From Morella rubra (lineage: Eukaryota > Streptophyta > Magnoliopsida > Fagales > Myricaceae), in contig CM025856.1 in assembly GCA_003952965.2 (NCBI GenBank), positions 27,351,723 through 27,415,722 of the forward strand: 64,000 nucleotides of DNA, in the 5' to 3' direction. A program made the translations under genes and the position numbers. A model generated the notes under the pieces. The model was not told the origin of the DNA. It did not search any database and saw nothing but the letters and a program-made list of their open reading frames with translations. Positions 31,201 to 41,369 of the stretch are shown here, piece after piece. The first letter of the stretch is position 1; each line of letters opens with the position of its first letter.

Positions 31201-34200
31201 TTGCGGCATATGCATCACCCCAAACGATAATAAAATTGAACACTTAGCATAAATCATTACAAAACCAGGGATGACATTAAGCAAACGTACCTGTTTATGA
31301 TTGATATATTAGTATAAACTAAAATCCTTCTACTCTATGCAAGTGGAAGTCCCGATCTCAAATGTTTATCCTAAATAGGTTTCAGCCAATAACTGCATAA
31401 TCTGGGTCAAAGTTTCAAGGACTGTAATGGTATGTACAATTATGAAAGTCCTCGTTAATGGTTGCAGGATTTTACGAAGGGGATCATAGTACATTGTAGG
31501 TTTTATTTTATTTACAGTTCAATTCATCTGTTATTCATCATCTTTTGGTTGTACTCTTGGCTGTGCTGCTTCCTCTGTCATCCCACAGCCAGTTCCCTAT
31601 TCCCAAGTTTGTTGTAAGGCTGCATCTCACCTCTAAGCAAAACAAACAAAGAACCTCAGTTGTGTCTGATGATCATCTCAGAAAGTTCATTTATCCATTG
31701 TGCATACAAATCGCATCTCAAACTGGTGTCTTCTTTTGCATTTTCTATCCCATGTAGAGGCAAGACAGTCTTTTGTCAGAAGGAAAGGTAAACAAGTTAA
31801 CCGGAGACAAGAAAACGAAATAAGATGAACAACGAAAAAATGTAATGCTTGGAGGAAGCATTAACCACATCTGCGTTATATGTTAAAAGGATTAGTTACT
31901 AGGTTGGAGAAACTCTAGCAACATCTGTAACCCCAAGAGAACTAATTATAGTCATAATTGGAACCCCCTAACATCATATATCCTGCCTTCTTTGGTTTGT
32001 GACCAATGATATTATAGCCAAGTTAATAACACTATATGATATGAGAATAGGGAAGTATAATGCGGATTTGTGAGGATGTCAGGGCACGCGGAGCCAAAAG
32101 TTTTTTTTTTTTTGGGGGGGGGGATAATAAAATCATATTTTAAGTAGTATCTAAAATCGTTTATAGCACCAAATTTGTACAACATCTATAAAATATAGGT
32201 ATTCTTAAAAGTATCTTGCATAAGGTTATTGCATTCTGATCAATTTCTGTCATTATTCTAACAAAATATAGAAAAAAGCTTAAACACTACGATATTTGTA
32301 GAGAAATTTTTACCAATCAATGAAACATAATACAAGCATAAAATAATTGGGTAACTATAAGCATAATATAGGACAAAAATCTAAACATACAAAAGTGAGA
32401 AGCTGGTCGGATAGTAGAAAAAAAAAGGTACATATAGTTCTAAGAGGATTTTTATTTAATTTAAAAATTTATTGATGATTTTGTTTAAAAAATAATGTAA
32501 AAATACAAAAAAGGAAAATTTTTCATTTTTTCTGGGCAAGTAAATGCTATAACACTGCCTTTAATTATCCACAATCTTTATTTATTTGTAGACCATTTTA
32601 TTTTATTTTATTTTTTCCTTTTTTGGGCGATGGATCTTCAAGAGGCCTAGATTTGGGGGGGGGGGGGGCAGGGATAAACAATTTAATAAGGTTTGCAATT
32701 GTTTTGGGGGGATAGTGGCCCCCACCTGTCCCCTGTGTTAGGGACTTAAGTAGGGGAGATTGGTCACTGTTTTAAATCTGTCATCTCTTCAAGGATAAAC
32801 ATTAAGTTTCAGTATGTTAATGCATTTTTTGAATTTGCAGATTTATGAGCGATTTGATGTGGACTCAATAACAGATGCTGATGATGCTCGTTTTGAGTAT
32901 TTTGTTAAGAAGGTTTGGTTGGAAACATTACTTTGTTGGTTTAGTCATAGAAATGCATCATACGATATCAATTGTCATTTATTGTTGGCAATTTTAGTTT
33001 GTAATTTACACGTTTGGTCCATTATGAAATGGATGTATTGAATTTGTGAAAGTTCCAAGTCTTGCATGTATTATTAATATAGGTAAGAGGTTTGAACTTT
33101 GACCTTTGTTTATGCGAAACTTAGCTATGTAGGTTCATGAGACACTAACCATTTCTGCTTTTGTTAACTAGATGGTTTCTTTTTTTACCTTACAGATTCC
33201 CTCTGCCTGTAATTGGCTTGGCATTTTATGTAGAAATGTTTAGTACAGGGGTTATATCCTTCAAGAAAGTGACATTTTGTTTTGAGTTCTCTGTAATTAT
33301 CCAGTTTCTAGACAGAGCTGGGCAAAATACTTGACCTGACTAATGTGACTCAAACCGACCCGAAATGGTCTGGTTTTTGGATTTGGTTAGTCATGGGTAG
33401 GTAATGGAAGTTTTTTCTTGACAAGTATAGTGTCGACTTCCAGGTTTAGGTATTGGAAAGCTAACTCCCCCTGATCTGCTCGACATCCTCTTACTTTGGT
33501 TGGAATATACTTCCTTACCACCCATGTCATTTTAGACATTCCCTTCTTTCACCCTGAAATAACAATGATGCGTTTGTTATAAGGCTTTGTTGTACATATG
33601 GAACATCTCAGGAACTCTTGACTGATGTTGTTACCCAAATTTGGTGTACGTCCATATTTGTACAAAAATCTCGATTTCCATCTTATCTTTTATTAGGCTA
33701 CAACTCATCCATCTTCAAATCCTATCTGGTTCACTCTTTTCGGGCTTTAATGAGACTCGTCCTATCTTTTCTCATTAGTCTTTAAACAAAATCCTGGTGT
33801 GAAGACCGAAATTATGTATCTGCTGATTAACAAACTTTTTACTTCGGTCAGCTTGCAAGATACGAAAGTAATGATTCTCTCTGTGCAGGTGTTTCCGAAG
33901 ATAAAAGATTCAGTTCAGGTGCTTGTATTTTACTTGAATATTGCAGTACATATTTAAGTCGTTTGCTATGATCATATTTAAATGGTCCAGTGTTTTTAAC
34001 TGCAAGGGAACTTTCCATGCAGGGAGGCGTTATGCTATTTATCAGTTCGTACTTCGAATTTGTTCGAATTCGGAATTTTTTGAAGTCACAGGATGCATCT
34101 TTCTGTCTGCTTGGGGAGTAAGAAGCTGTCATCTCTTTTTCTCTTTTCCTGTTCTCATTGCTTGTTTCAGCCCATTATATACATCTCACCGAAGCATTCA

Positions 34201-35454
34201 GCCAATCCCTTGGTTTCAAAGTAATTACACAGAAAATTATTGCCCTTGTTCCTCAGGTACACAGAACAGAGTGATATTTCCCGTGCCCGTGTTTGGTTCT
34301 TTGAAGGAAAGCGAAAAATTATGCTTTACACTGAGAGGGCTCACTTTTACTTCCGATACAAGGTTCCGTAGATTGCTTTTGCAATTTTTCCGAATTGATG
34401 CTATATATTTTTGTTAGCTTTATTATATCTCTGTAGATTCTGTGTGTAACTTTATGGATTCCTAAGTCTACCCCTAGCTTTGAAATTTTTTTCCCTTTGA
34501 ATAATGTAGTAGATGCTTAGGGAATGGAAAAAAAAAAAGAAGAAGAAGAAGAAAGAATTGAAGTTACTAATGATTATTGAAATAGCTGGGATAACCTTGT
34601 ACTAATGATTTCATGTTAGTATGCTTGATTTACTCCTCTGACACCTCCAAAGTATGGCTTTGAACATCAGTATCAATTATGTGGTAATAGTATTGACTTC
34701 TCGATCTATATTTCCTTGCTTGTAGATTCGCGGGATTCAGAATTTGATAATCTATTCACTTCCTGAGCGGAAGGAGTTTTACCCTGAGGTGAGGAGGATC
34801 TTTATAATATTGGTTGCCTTTCTCCTAGCCACCCCATTGGATTGTTGCTGTGTCTAGGGAGATCGTCCATATGTACCTATTCATTTGTTTGTCTTTTTTC
34901 TTTTTGGATGGGTGACATACAATATAGCGTCTCTCTTCAAACTTTTCACTTGGACTTTGCAGATTGTTAATATGCTTGATGGTTCCCATAGCATGTCATG
35001 CACGGTGCTCTTTTCTCGCTTCGATCATTTCCGGGTAATATTCTGCTCTCTTTATTGGTACACTAAAACATGAATTACATATGTTCTCTAATGATGGAAG
35101 TGTAGGGTAACCTCGATGGTGGTGAAACTAGTGTTCTGTCGGTGCATTATCAGTAGTAATTGATGATAATGATAAAATGGTTTGCGAAGGTGGTCAGTGA
35201 TAATCAATGGTGTAGTAAGATGATGGTTGCTAAGACATCATAAGTCAGTGGTGTTCTCACATCACTTGAAATAACTATTACCGGTCTCCCTGACGCTTTT
35301 TTTCCTTTTTTCCTTTTCTTTAGTGTAGTTTAGTGATAAGGGTTATTTACGTTGTCCCACTTTTCTTGCTGTATTTTAGCTGGAGAGAATAGTTGGAACT
35401 GCTTCAGCAAAAAGGATGGCAACCTCAGAGAAGGGCGTCTTCGTTTTCTGTTAG
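16277..35454 (+). CDS. NOF1: NOF1 / UTP25 homolog, U3 snoRNP (SSU processome) protein
   Basis: Nucleolar DEAD-like factor for early 18S pre-rRNA processing. Exons: 16277-16304, 17041-17145, 17455-17590, 18804-18898, 20137-20287, 22129-22273, 22789-22912, 24273-24373, 24477-24608, 25693-25773, 26451-26653, 27039-27111, 28774-28833, 28960-28998, 29122-29210, 29493-29557, 30176-30222, 30944-31003, 32841-32912, 33889-33918, 34023-34117, 34257-34362, 34726-34788, 34963-35034, 35380-35454. Phases close to 748 aa (about 754 in Arabidopsis by memory). The N-terminal quarter is lysine-rich then acidic ([23 protein letters not shown]). The UTP25 core includes [72 protein letters not shown] and the C-terminus KGVFVFC. 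The first exons are the least certain; intron 2 needs a GC donor, and the end of exon 5 was placed by phase. Canonical helicase ATPase motifs are absent, as usual in the family. Confidence 0.93.
19274..19439. mobile_element. Candidate MITE in NOF1 intron 4
   Basis: The ends GTTTGGATGGGCAAAAAAAA and TTTTTTTTTGTCCATTCAAAC are imperfect inverted repeats bounding 166 bp. The interior has repeated TTGTGAAAAA-type phrases. I could not find a convincing target duplication, so the exact boundaries and superfamily are open. Confidence 0.5.
19640..20130. other. Unexplained codon-like segment in NOF1 intron 4
   Basis: This part of the intron is less T-rich than its surroundings and contains modest open frames on both strands (for example antisense 19613-19828). 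It looks like a fragment of a gene or transposon inserted in the intron. I cannot assign it to a family. Confidence 0.3.
32078..32745. mobile_element. Possible degenerate hAT-like insertion in NOF1 intron 18
   Basis: The left side reads CAGGGCACGCGGAGCCAAAAG followed by a T-run and 11 G; the right side has a 15-G run near 32656, then GGGGGGATAGTGGCCCCC and CCTGTCCCCTGTG. Plant hAT elements often end in CAGNGGCGGAGCCAG-type sequence with G-rich tracts just inside, which this resembles. No matching target duplication was found, so the call is tentative. Confidence 0.35.
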
Positions 35455-36873
35455 AAGACACACGAGAAGCTCTAGTTATGCAAAGTAGCTCATTTATTTG
35501 GAAGGGGAAAATCACTTAAATTCACATGCAAACAATGATGAAGACGTGGCCTTGAAAGGATGCTTGGAATCAATCTTGTCCCTGGAGGAGAAGATCATTT
35601 TTGACTGTGAGCACTTGAGAACCTGCTCTTTGCTTTCTTCTTTTCCCCCCACTTTGTGGTTTGATTGAAAACAATCGATTGGTATTTTCGAAAGGCAAAT
35701 GAAGACACAGATGTATAGGAAGAGGAGACATCGCAGGATCATTGTAGAATTAGTATAACGTTTCCAATTAGTCGTCATGAGTTTTTTGTTTCGAAAAATT
35801 TGCACCTCCAATAATCTTCTTTTTCCAATGTTTTGGTTCTTTATCCTTCCAAGCTGCTATCTCATTCTGACATGTTTTGGTTCTTCCCCACCCCTCTTTC
35901 TCGAGGAGCGATTATGTAGGTAATCAGCATTTCCTCCATTGAAATCCTGCGACCATTTTTTTTTTTATATAACTCAAATGTTACAAAGAAAAAATAAACG
36001 TTTTATTTATCAACCTTATATAGCATAAATTTCTTAACGTCAATTGATCAATTAAAATATCTTTAATAATCTCAAATGACTCAGACCACTGTGATAGTTA
36101 CGTGATGCTAATCATAGAAGAATGGGACAATTAATACGGCTAAATATGATAATAACAGCAACAGCAGTAATAACAATGGGACGTCGATAACTTTGTTCGA
36201 TCAAAATTGTGCATTTTTTAACATAAAAAATCTACTTATCTTGGCGTATAATATGTTTAATGATATGATTATAAAGCATTTTAGTAACATTAGAAGTTTT
36301 GACCTACTGTAAATCCAGGACATCCATAGAAATCACATGCATTACCGTAGTCTTCTTCTAGTTCTGGAAGACATAATCATTCCACGAAAAAACATGGCCT
36401 TTGATCACATGACGAAAATAGGCCTGATCTAGTTAAAAAAGCTACTAACTGGACTAAGTGTCCAACGACAAATCTGGAATACTTGAACTGACCTCACATG
36501 ATGTGAAATTGTGAATCCAAGCACACTAGCTCTATGCGGTTCATTCAGAGTTCAGAGTAGAAACCACCCTTCCAATCATTGCCCCATTGCCTTGTCGCTA
36601 TTGGAGGCTGCTTTCTCCTTGTCATCTCATTTTGGGTCAGATGAGATTCGTAAGCCGGCTCATACATATTAAGCAAAACATTTAGGCCTCGGCCCGTCTC
36701 ATAACCACCGAGCCCAACCAGCAGCCAGCCTAAAATCCAAAAGGTCACGAAGGTCATTTGACAGTGTCCTTCCAGTTTCTGATAGCCCAGTCTCCCACCT
36801 ACATGTAAATAAAAATCTGCAACTCGACCTCCAAGAAGCCGTAACACTCCTCTCGTTTGGAATTTGGCCGACA
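35455..36873. other. NOF1 3' region and P3 promoter region
   Basis: NOF1's 3' UTR probably occupies the first few hundred bases; no single poly(A) signal stands out. The middle (about 35950-36530) is AT-rich and featureless. At 36685-36720 there are GGCCCGT and GAGCCCAACC, similar to the site II (TGGGCY) elements common in plant ribosomal-protein promoters, about 170 bp before the P3 start codon. Confidence 0.45.
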
Positions 36874-37672
36874 ATGGGAGTGTTTACATTCGTGTGCAGG
36901 AACTCGGGCGATGAGTGGACCGGGAAATCGATCTCGAGCGACCTGGAGGCCTCGGCCGGATCCACCTTCGATCTCCAGAGGAAACTCGTCCAGGCTGCGT
37001 ACTCCGACGACTCCTCCGGTGGGATCCAGTCGTCCTTCTCCCTCGTTACTCCTACCTCGGGCGTCTTCCAGGTCTCTCTCTCTCATCTCTCGCTCTCTAC
37101 TCTTATGTGAGAACTTTCGTGTTCATTCAGCATGTTTAGATTATGTGTTAGCATATATCCCCAATTTCAACAATATGACCCTTGGTTTGTTTGTGTTTTT
37201 GTTGAGACAGGTTTATTTGGGGCTTTATTCTTCTAGTTTATTCGTGGTTCTTTTAGCTTACTAGTTGTTGCTTGCTTGATTGTGCAATATTAGTTGGTTA
37301 AGGCACATTTTTTGTAAGCAGTTAGTTAAGGCACTTGCATTTTGATGATCAATCTTTCAGATTAATCGTATTTGGTGGAGTGTGATTGTGGGTGTTCATG
37401 GATATTGGCTTTGCTTTGAAAGCTGCCCTTGGCCTCTTGCCATGGCAGCGTATTGTTTTATTCTGTATGAAATCTGAGTGAAATTTTGTGCGCAATAGGT
37501 GATTATTGGCGGTGCCAGCGGTGGTGCTTTCATTGGAGGTGGCGGTGGAGCAGCTGTAGCAGCTCCAGCAGGGGGTGCAGCACCAGCTGCTGAAGCAGAG
37601 AAGAAGGAAGAGAAGAAAGAAGAAGAGAAGGAAGAGAGTGATGATGACATGGGATTCTCACTGTTTGATTAG
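36874..37672 (+). CDS. RPP3: 60S acidic ribosomal protein P3
   Basis: Plant-specific component of the large-subunit stalk that recruits elongation factors. Two exons, 36874-37071 and 37499-37672, joined in phase 0 by a GT-AG intron, giving 123 aa. The N-terminal helical domain begins [15 protein letters not shown], characteristic of P3 rather than P1/P2. An Ala/Gly hinge ([20 protein letters not shown]) leads to a lysine/glutamate-rich stretch and the universal stalk tail [11 protein letters not shown], the segment that contacts translation factors. The gene looks intact. Its final coding bases and 3' UTR are repeated directly downstream (see the repeat entry), so the first stop codon defines the protein. 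Confidence 0.96.
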
Positions 37673-38150
37673 TGAATTTCTTAATAGTTACCGGTTTTCT
37701 ATGTAAGGGTTTTGCTTCTTCGTGGATCTTTGTTATTTATACTACTTGACCTTGTTTGTTGGATTATCGGATTTAGGGACATGAAAATTTATACTAATCA
37801 AAGAGTGATGATGACATGGGATTCTCACTCTTTGATTAGTGAATTTCTTAATAGTTACCGGTTTTCTATGTAAGGTTTTTGCTTCAATCCTTCGTTCTTC
37901 GTGGATCTTTGTTATTTATACTACTTGACCTTGTTAGTTGGATTATTAGATCTAGGGACATGAAAATTTATACTAATCAAAGAGTGATGATGAAATGGGA
38001 TTCTCACTCTTTGATTAGTGAATTTCTTAATAGTTACTGGTTTTCTATGTAAGGGTTTTGCTTCAATCCTTCGTTCTTCATGGATCTTTGTTATTTATAC
38101 TACTTGACCTTGTTAGTTGGATTATCGGATCTAGGGACATGAAAATTTTG
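37637..38150 (+). repeat. Three tandem copies of the P3 tail plus 3' UTR
   Basis: Copy 1 starts in the last exon at about 37637; copies 2 and 3 start at about 37804 and 37983 (periods 167 and 179 bp). Each contains the coding end for the conserved SDDD-to-FSLFD stalk tail with its TAG stop, followed by the same 3' UTR (TTAATAGTTACCGG, ACTACTTGACCTTGTT, GGGACATGAAAATTT). Copies 2 and 3 share a 12-bp insertion (around TCAATCCTTCGT) absent from copy 1, so they are closest to each other. In copy 3 one Asp codon of the tail reads GAA. Downstream copies are not expected to be translated from the normal stop. Confidence 0.93.
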
Positions 38151-39014
38151 TGCTTGATATCTTTGTTGGACAATGTATTGACTGCCCTCTAAGCTTCTTT
38201 GATTGAAAGCAGTGTTATATAATGTTTGGGTGGAGACATGAAGACGTTCTTTTGTATGACAAGAAATCGGGGGATATCAATCCCTTCCGGGGCCCCTGTT
38301 AACTCCCACATGGAAGTGAGGTTTTGAAGAGGAAGTTAATTGGATTGGTTATTGGATTTCATAAAGTATTCCTTCGATTCGTTGAAACATCTGGCATGGC
38401 CAGAAAACATTCTCATCGTGTGATTTCATGGACTTTGGAGAAGCTTTATTCGACTGGTCGTTTTATAGGAGAAATAATTATGTCTTAGATATGTTATATG
38501 TTTGTCCTTGCAAGTATGTGCTTTTTTTCTTTTAGGCAAATGTTAAACTTTATTAATTACTGGGGCTGGCACAGTAAGGGAGAAAGCGCCATGGGACCAG
38601 CTACAAGACAAAACGGGCTGAAACTCCTTTACAACCATCAAAGTAATCTCAAGGCCCACACCTACCAACAGGGTCCAAGTATGTACTTATAAACACTAAA
38701 CAGTGTAAACAATAGAATGTACTTGTAATGAGAGTTCTGCTTGTTGAGCTTGCTTTTGACGTTGTACTCCTGTACTTAATAACACTTGAATTTGCGTTTT
38801 ATTAATTCGACTAATTTTAAAATAATAAGAATGTATATCCATAAAAGTGGTAACTTACAAAATAACATACATGTGGTAAAATCCCAGGATTGTTTTTTTA
38901 ATCTAATTGAATCTTATACAGCCTACAGGATTCTCTGGCTAATTGCTTCATGGCCCAAAAACGTTTTTGGGCTGTCTACGCTGAAATCTGGCTAGAGATC
39001 CGGCCCAAAACTGC
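38151..39014. other. Intergenic region between P3 and the zinc-finger gene
   Basis: The two genes converge here, so it holds two 3' flanks. A segment at about 38535-38690 is less AT-rich and resembles part of an old retroposed or gene fragment, but I cannot name it. No gene is supported. Confidence 0.35.
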
Positions 39015-39584
39015 CTACATTTCCGGCATGGCTGGCAAATTCAAGTCGAAGGCGCGATGATTGTGGGTTACAGTGATGACACCATCATAGTGACAACGCT
39101 TGTGTCCACCCAATGCCTGCCCGGACTGGAACGTTTTGTAGCATATAGCACATTTGTGGGTCTTACCACTTGGGTTCAAGGAGGGTGTGCTAGAATTGGC
39201 GGTGGTAGTCGCAGTGGCGATGTTGGTGGTGGTTATGGCTGTGATAGAGCATTGATTTTCGGCTCCAACGGGCTTTCGATGACTGGCCTTGTGTCCACCT
39301 AGGGCTTGGTAAGACGAGAAGGCCTTGTGACATAGGGAGCACTTGTAGGTGAAAGTTTGTGATGATTGTGTGGGGCCTGGTTGGTTGACGGTGTTGGTGG
39401 CACCACCTTGGCCTAGCATGAGGAGGCACAGAGCAAGGCATTCTTCTTCTGTTGGAGGGTTGTCGAGACGGGGACGCTTAGACCGCTTACTCTTTGCCCA
39501 TGTCTCGAGATAGTGGCCTTCTGCAGTGTCATCATGCAACAAAGGGGCAGCTGAGATTGGAGAACTTAAAGCCTTCAACGCCAT
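39015..39584 (-). CDS. C2H2 zinc-finger transcriptional repressor, ZAT/AZF type
   Basis: Single-exon 189-aa nuclear protein of the plant Q-type C2H2 family, members of which repress stress-response genes. In order: basic nuclear-localisation B-box (KSKRSKRPR), L-box [12 protein letters not shown], first finger [21 protein letters not shown], a Ser/Thr/Ala-rich linker, second finger [21 protein letters not shown], and the EAR repression motif [10 protein letters not shown] at the extreme C-terminus. Both fingers keep the plant-specific QALGGH. Compared with ZAT10-type proteins (about 230 aa by memory) it stops one residue after the EAR motif, lacking the usual tail. A TATA-like TATAAAAA lies about 90 bp upstream of the ATG. 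It converges on the P3 gene. Which ZAT/AZF ortholog it is cannot be settled from sequence alone. Confidence 0.94.
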   Translation of the reverse strand: MALKALSSPISAAPLLHDDTAEGHYLETWAKSKRSKRPRLDNPPTEEECLALCLLMLGQGGATNTVNQPGPTQSSQTFTYKCSLCHKAFSSYQALGGHKASHRKPVGAENQCSITAITTTNIATATTTANSSTPSLNPSGKTHKCAICYKTFQSGQALGGHKRCHYDGVITVTHNHRAFDLNLPAMPEM

Positions 39585-39673
39585 TTTGATGCGAATGTGT
39601 GCAAGAGAGCAGGAGAGAATTGAGAGGAAGGAAGTTCGTGAAGCTGAGTGTTTATGTAAAGGAAGATGTATGG

Positions 39674-39681
39674 TTTTTATA
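39674..39681 (-). promoter_or_regulatory. TATA box of the ZAT/AZF gene
   Basis: TATAAAAA on the minus strand, about 90 nt before the start codon at 39584, a suitable distance for a core promoter with a short 5' UTR. Confidence 0.6.
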
Positions 39682-40359
39682 TGGGTTGGAATGTGCCTGA
39701 GAAGTGGTCAAAAAGGAAGGAGTGAGGTGTGAGAGCTCACGAGATTGGATTGGGGTTTGAAACATTGGCCATGCAAGAGATTGGAAGAAGTGGCCAATGG
39801 AGATAATGTGGCGACAGGAAATTGGTGAGTTCACAGACTGCTCCGATGTCAACATCGACCTGTTATTTTCTCACCACCCCTGCAATACTACTGTTTCTCA
39901 ATATTAAAATTTTATATTATTTAGTACAGCTAGCAGGACCTATAATATCCCCTCAACGACGTTCAGGTCTTCTATTTAGCACAGGTGTACCTCTGTCAAG
40001 AATTCCTAATATTTAAATTCTTGAAAATTCGATTGGAATTGGTTATCTACTTTTTTTTTTTTTTTTATAGGAAATCGTACTTTATATTATCTAGAGTCTA
40101 AGAGTCGTTTCTTAGAAATATATTCCTGAACCCATGATCCTAATAATTTTCTTCTTTTTTTTCTTTGCTTTCTTGTGAATTCCTATATTTATTAATTAAA
40201 AGATGAACTCCTTCACCGGCTCACTGGATAGTTAGAAATAGGATACAGGCATTCTAACCTCTTTTTATACGGCACGCCCGCGGTGGGTTGCCCATGGCTG
40301 TGAAAAGTTAGCTTACGTTCGTAATTGGGTTCTTGGGCTCATTAAGTTAATTCAGACAA

Positions 40360-40481
40360 TTTGCCAGCGAGCTGTGGCTCAGTTGGCACCTCCTCCCTTT
40401 GGGGAGGGCTAGATCTCGGGGTCGAATCCCCTACCCCGCAGGCTTCATCCTGCTACTACAATTTGCCTTTAAAAAAAAAAA
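40360..40481 (+). mobile_element. tRNA-derived SINE with intact target duplication
   Basis: About 122 bp with a tRNA-like head: polymerase III A box TGGCTCAGTTGG at 40375-40386 and B box GGGTCGAATCC at 40419-40429. A 13-14 nt A-tail follows. AAGTTAATTCAGACAA occurs at 40344-40359 and again at 40482-40497, a perfect 16-bp target-site duplication. The duplication, polymerase III boxes and A-tail together mark a recent LINE-assisted insertion rather than a functional tRNA gene; no aminoacyl stem or anticodon arm can be formed properly. Confidence 0.9.
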
Positions 40482-41011
40482 AAGTTAATTCAGACAAGTT
40501 AAAAAAGGGCCGAACTTCGTTATACACAGTTGAAACAAGTAAGAAGCAAAAACGAAGAGTCATGACTTCTCGATGGGACAATCTTGTAATCTTTGCATCC
40601 AAATTGATTTACTCTGGAAAAAAAAAGAAGAGAAAATTTCTCACTTTTGTCAATTATATAAGATTGTAGTGGTTGGGTGGCACATAAGGTTGTAGGAAAT
40701 CAGTACACCAATACTTCAAAAAGATGATTAAAAATGGAACAGAAAGCATCCAAGAGGAAATTACATATGACAATATCTATTATTCTATTTATCAATATTT
40801 ATTATCTTACTATTTCTATATATTGTGCTCCACTTATAGAAGAAATTCATATACTTTTTATTTTTTTGATGATTTATTTTATATAAATAACCAGATTCTA
40901 TTCAATTGGGATTTTCCAGTTTTCATTCCGAATCAAACTCGACTCCACAATAAGGAAGAAAATTAAAATATAAAGACCTAAGAATCACCTTTTTTATTTC
41001 TTCTTTTTTTT

Positions 41012-41029
41012 GGGGGGGGGGGGGGGGGG
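41012..41029 (+). repeat. 18-base poly(G) tract after a T8 run
   Basis: Eighteen consecutive G directly follow eight T, about 340 bp upstream of the RID2 start codon. It could fold as a G-quadruplex and is also error-prone for sequencing. Confidence 0.8.
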
Positions 41030-41263
41030 AGTTGTTTTTAATAAACAAATAAATAAAATTATGGGAATTCGGATTCTTTCCGGTTCAGATCAAGACCGGC
41101 CCCTTTCGATTGAGAGGAGTTCTGCCCGCCATTCAGAGTCCAAGACACTCCCTTAGACCGACCCGAGCACTTGGTAACCCGGTCCAGAGCTCTCGAAAAG
41201 AAAACAGACAGAGTCCGGGTCCCCGTTTGGGGATTGGGGACTGCAGCTCTATCCGGGTTGAGT

Positions 41264-41277
41264 AGGGTTTAGGGTTT
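41264..41277 (-). promoter_or_regulatory. Telo-box in the RID2 promoter / 5' UTR
   Basis: AGGGTTTAGGGTTT on the plus strand (AAACCCTAAACCCT on the minus) about 95 bp before the RID2 ATG. Telo-boxes are common near the start of plant ribosomal-protein and ribosome-biogenesis genes. A further TAGGGTTTTTTAGG occurs at about 41322. Confidence 0.7.
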
Positions 41278-41369
41278 CTTTAGCATTCCAGTCTCAGCTC
41301 CACTCTCTCGTCGTCAATACTAGGGTTTTTTAGGTTTTAATCTCTGAGACTCACCTTCTTTCGGTGGTA

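Noticed and set aside
33941-34417. 158-codon plus-strand frame
   Set aside because: It spans NOF1 exons 21-22 and their intron in the wrong frame; the UTP25 frame with proper splice sites explains the region.
36545-37086. Antisense frames across the P3 first exon and promoter
   Set aside because: Overlap the well-supported P3 exon; no family similarity.
37344-37476. Box C/D snoRNA in the P3 intron
   Set aside because: A TTGATGA-like box and a later CTGA exist, but box C is imperfect, no terminal stem is visible and the span is long; not supportable.
39057-39441. Plus- and minus-strand alternative frames over the zinc-finger gene
   Set aside because: Explained by the high-quality ZAT/AZF frame; no independent domains.
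40369-40440. tRNA gene
   Set aside because: The A and B boxes are present, but there is no acceptor stem or anticodon arm, and an A-tail with target duplications shows it is a SINE.
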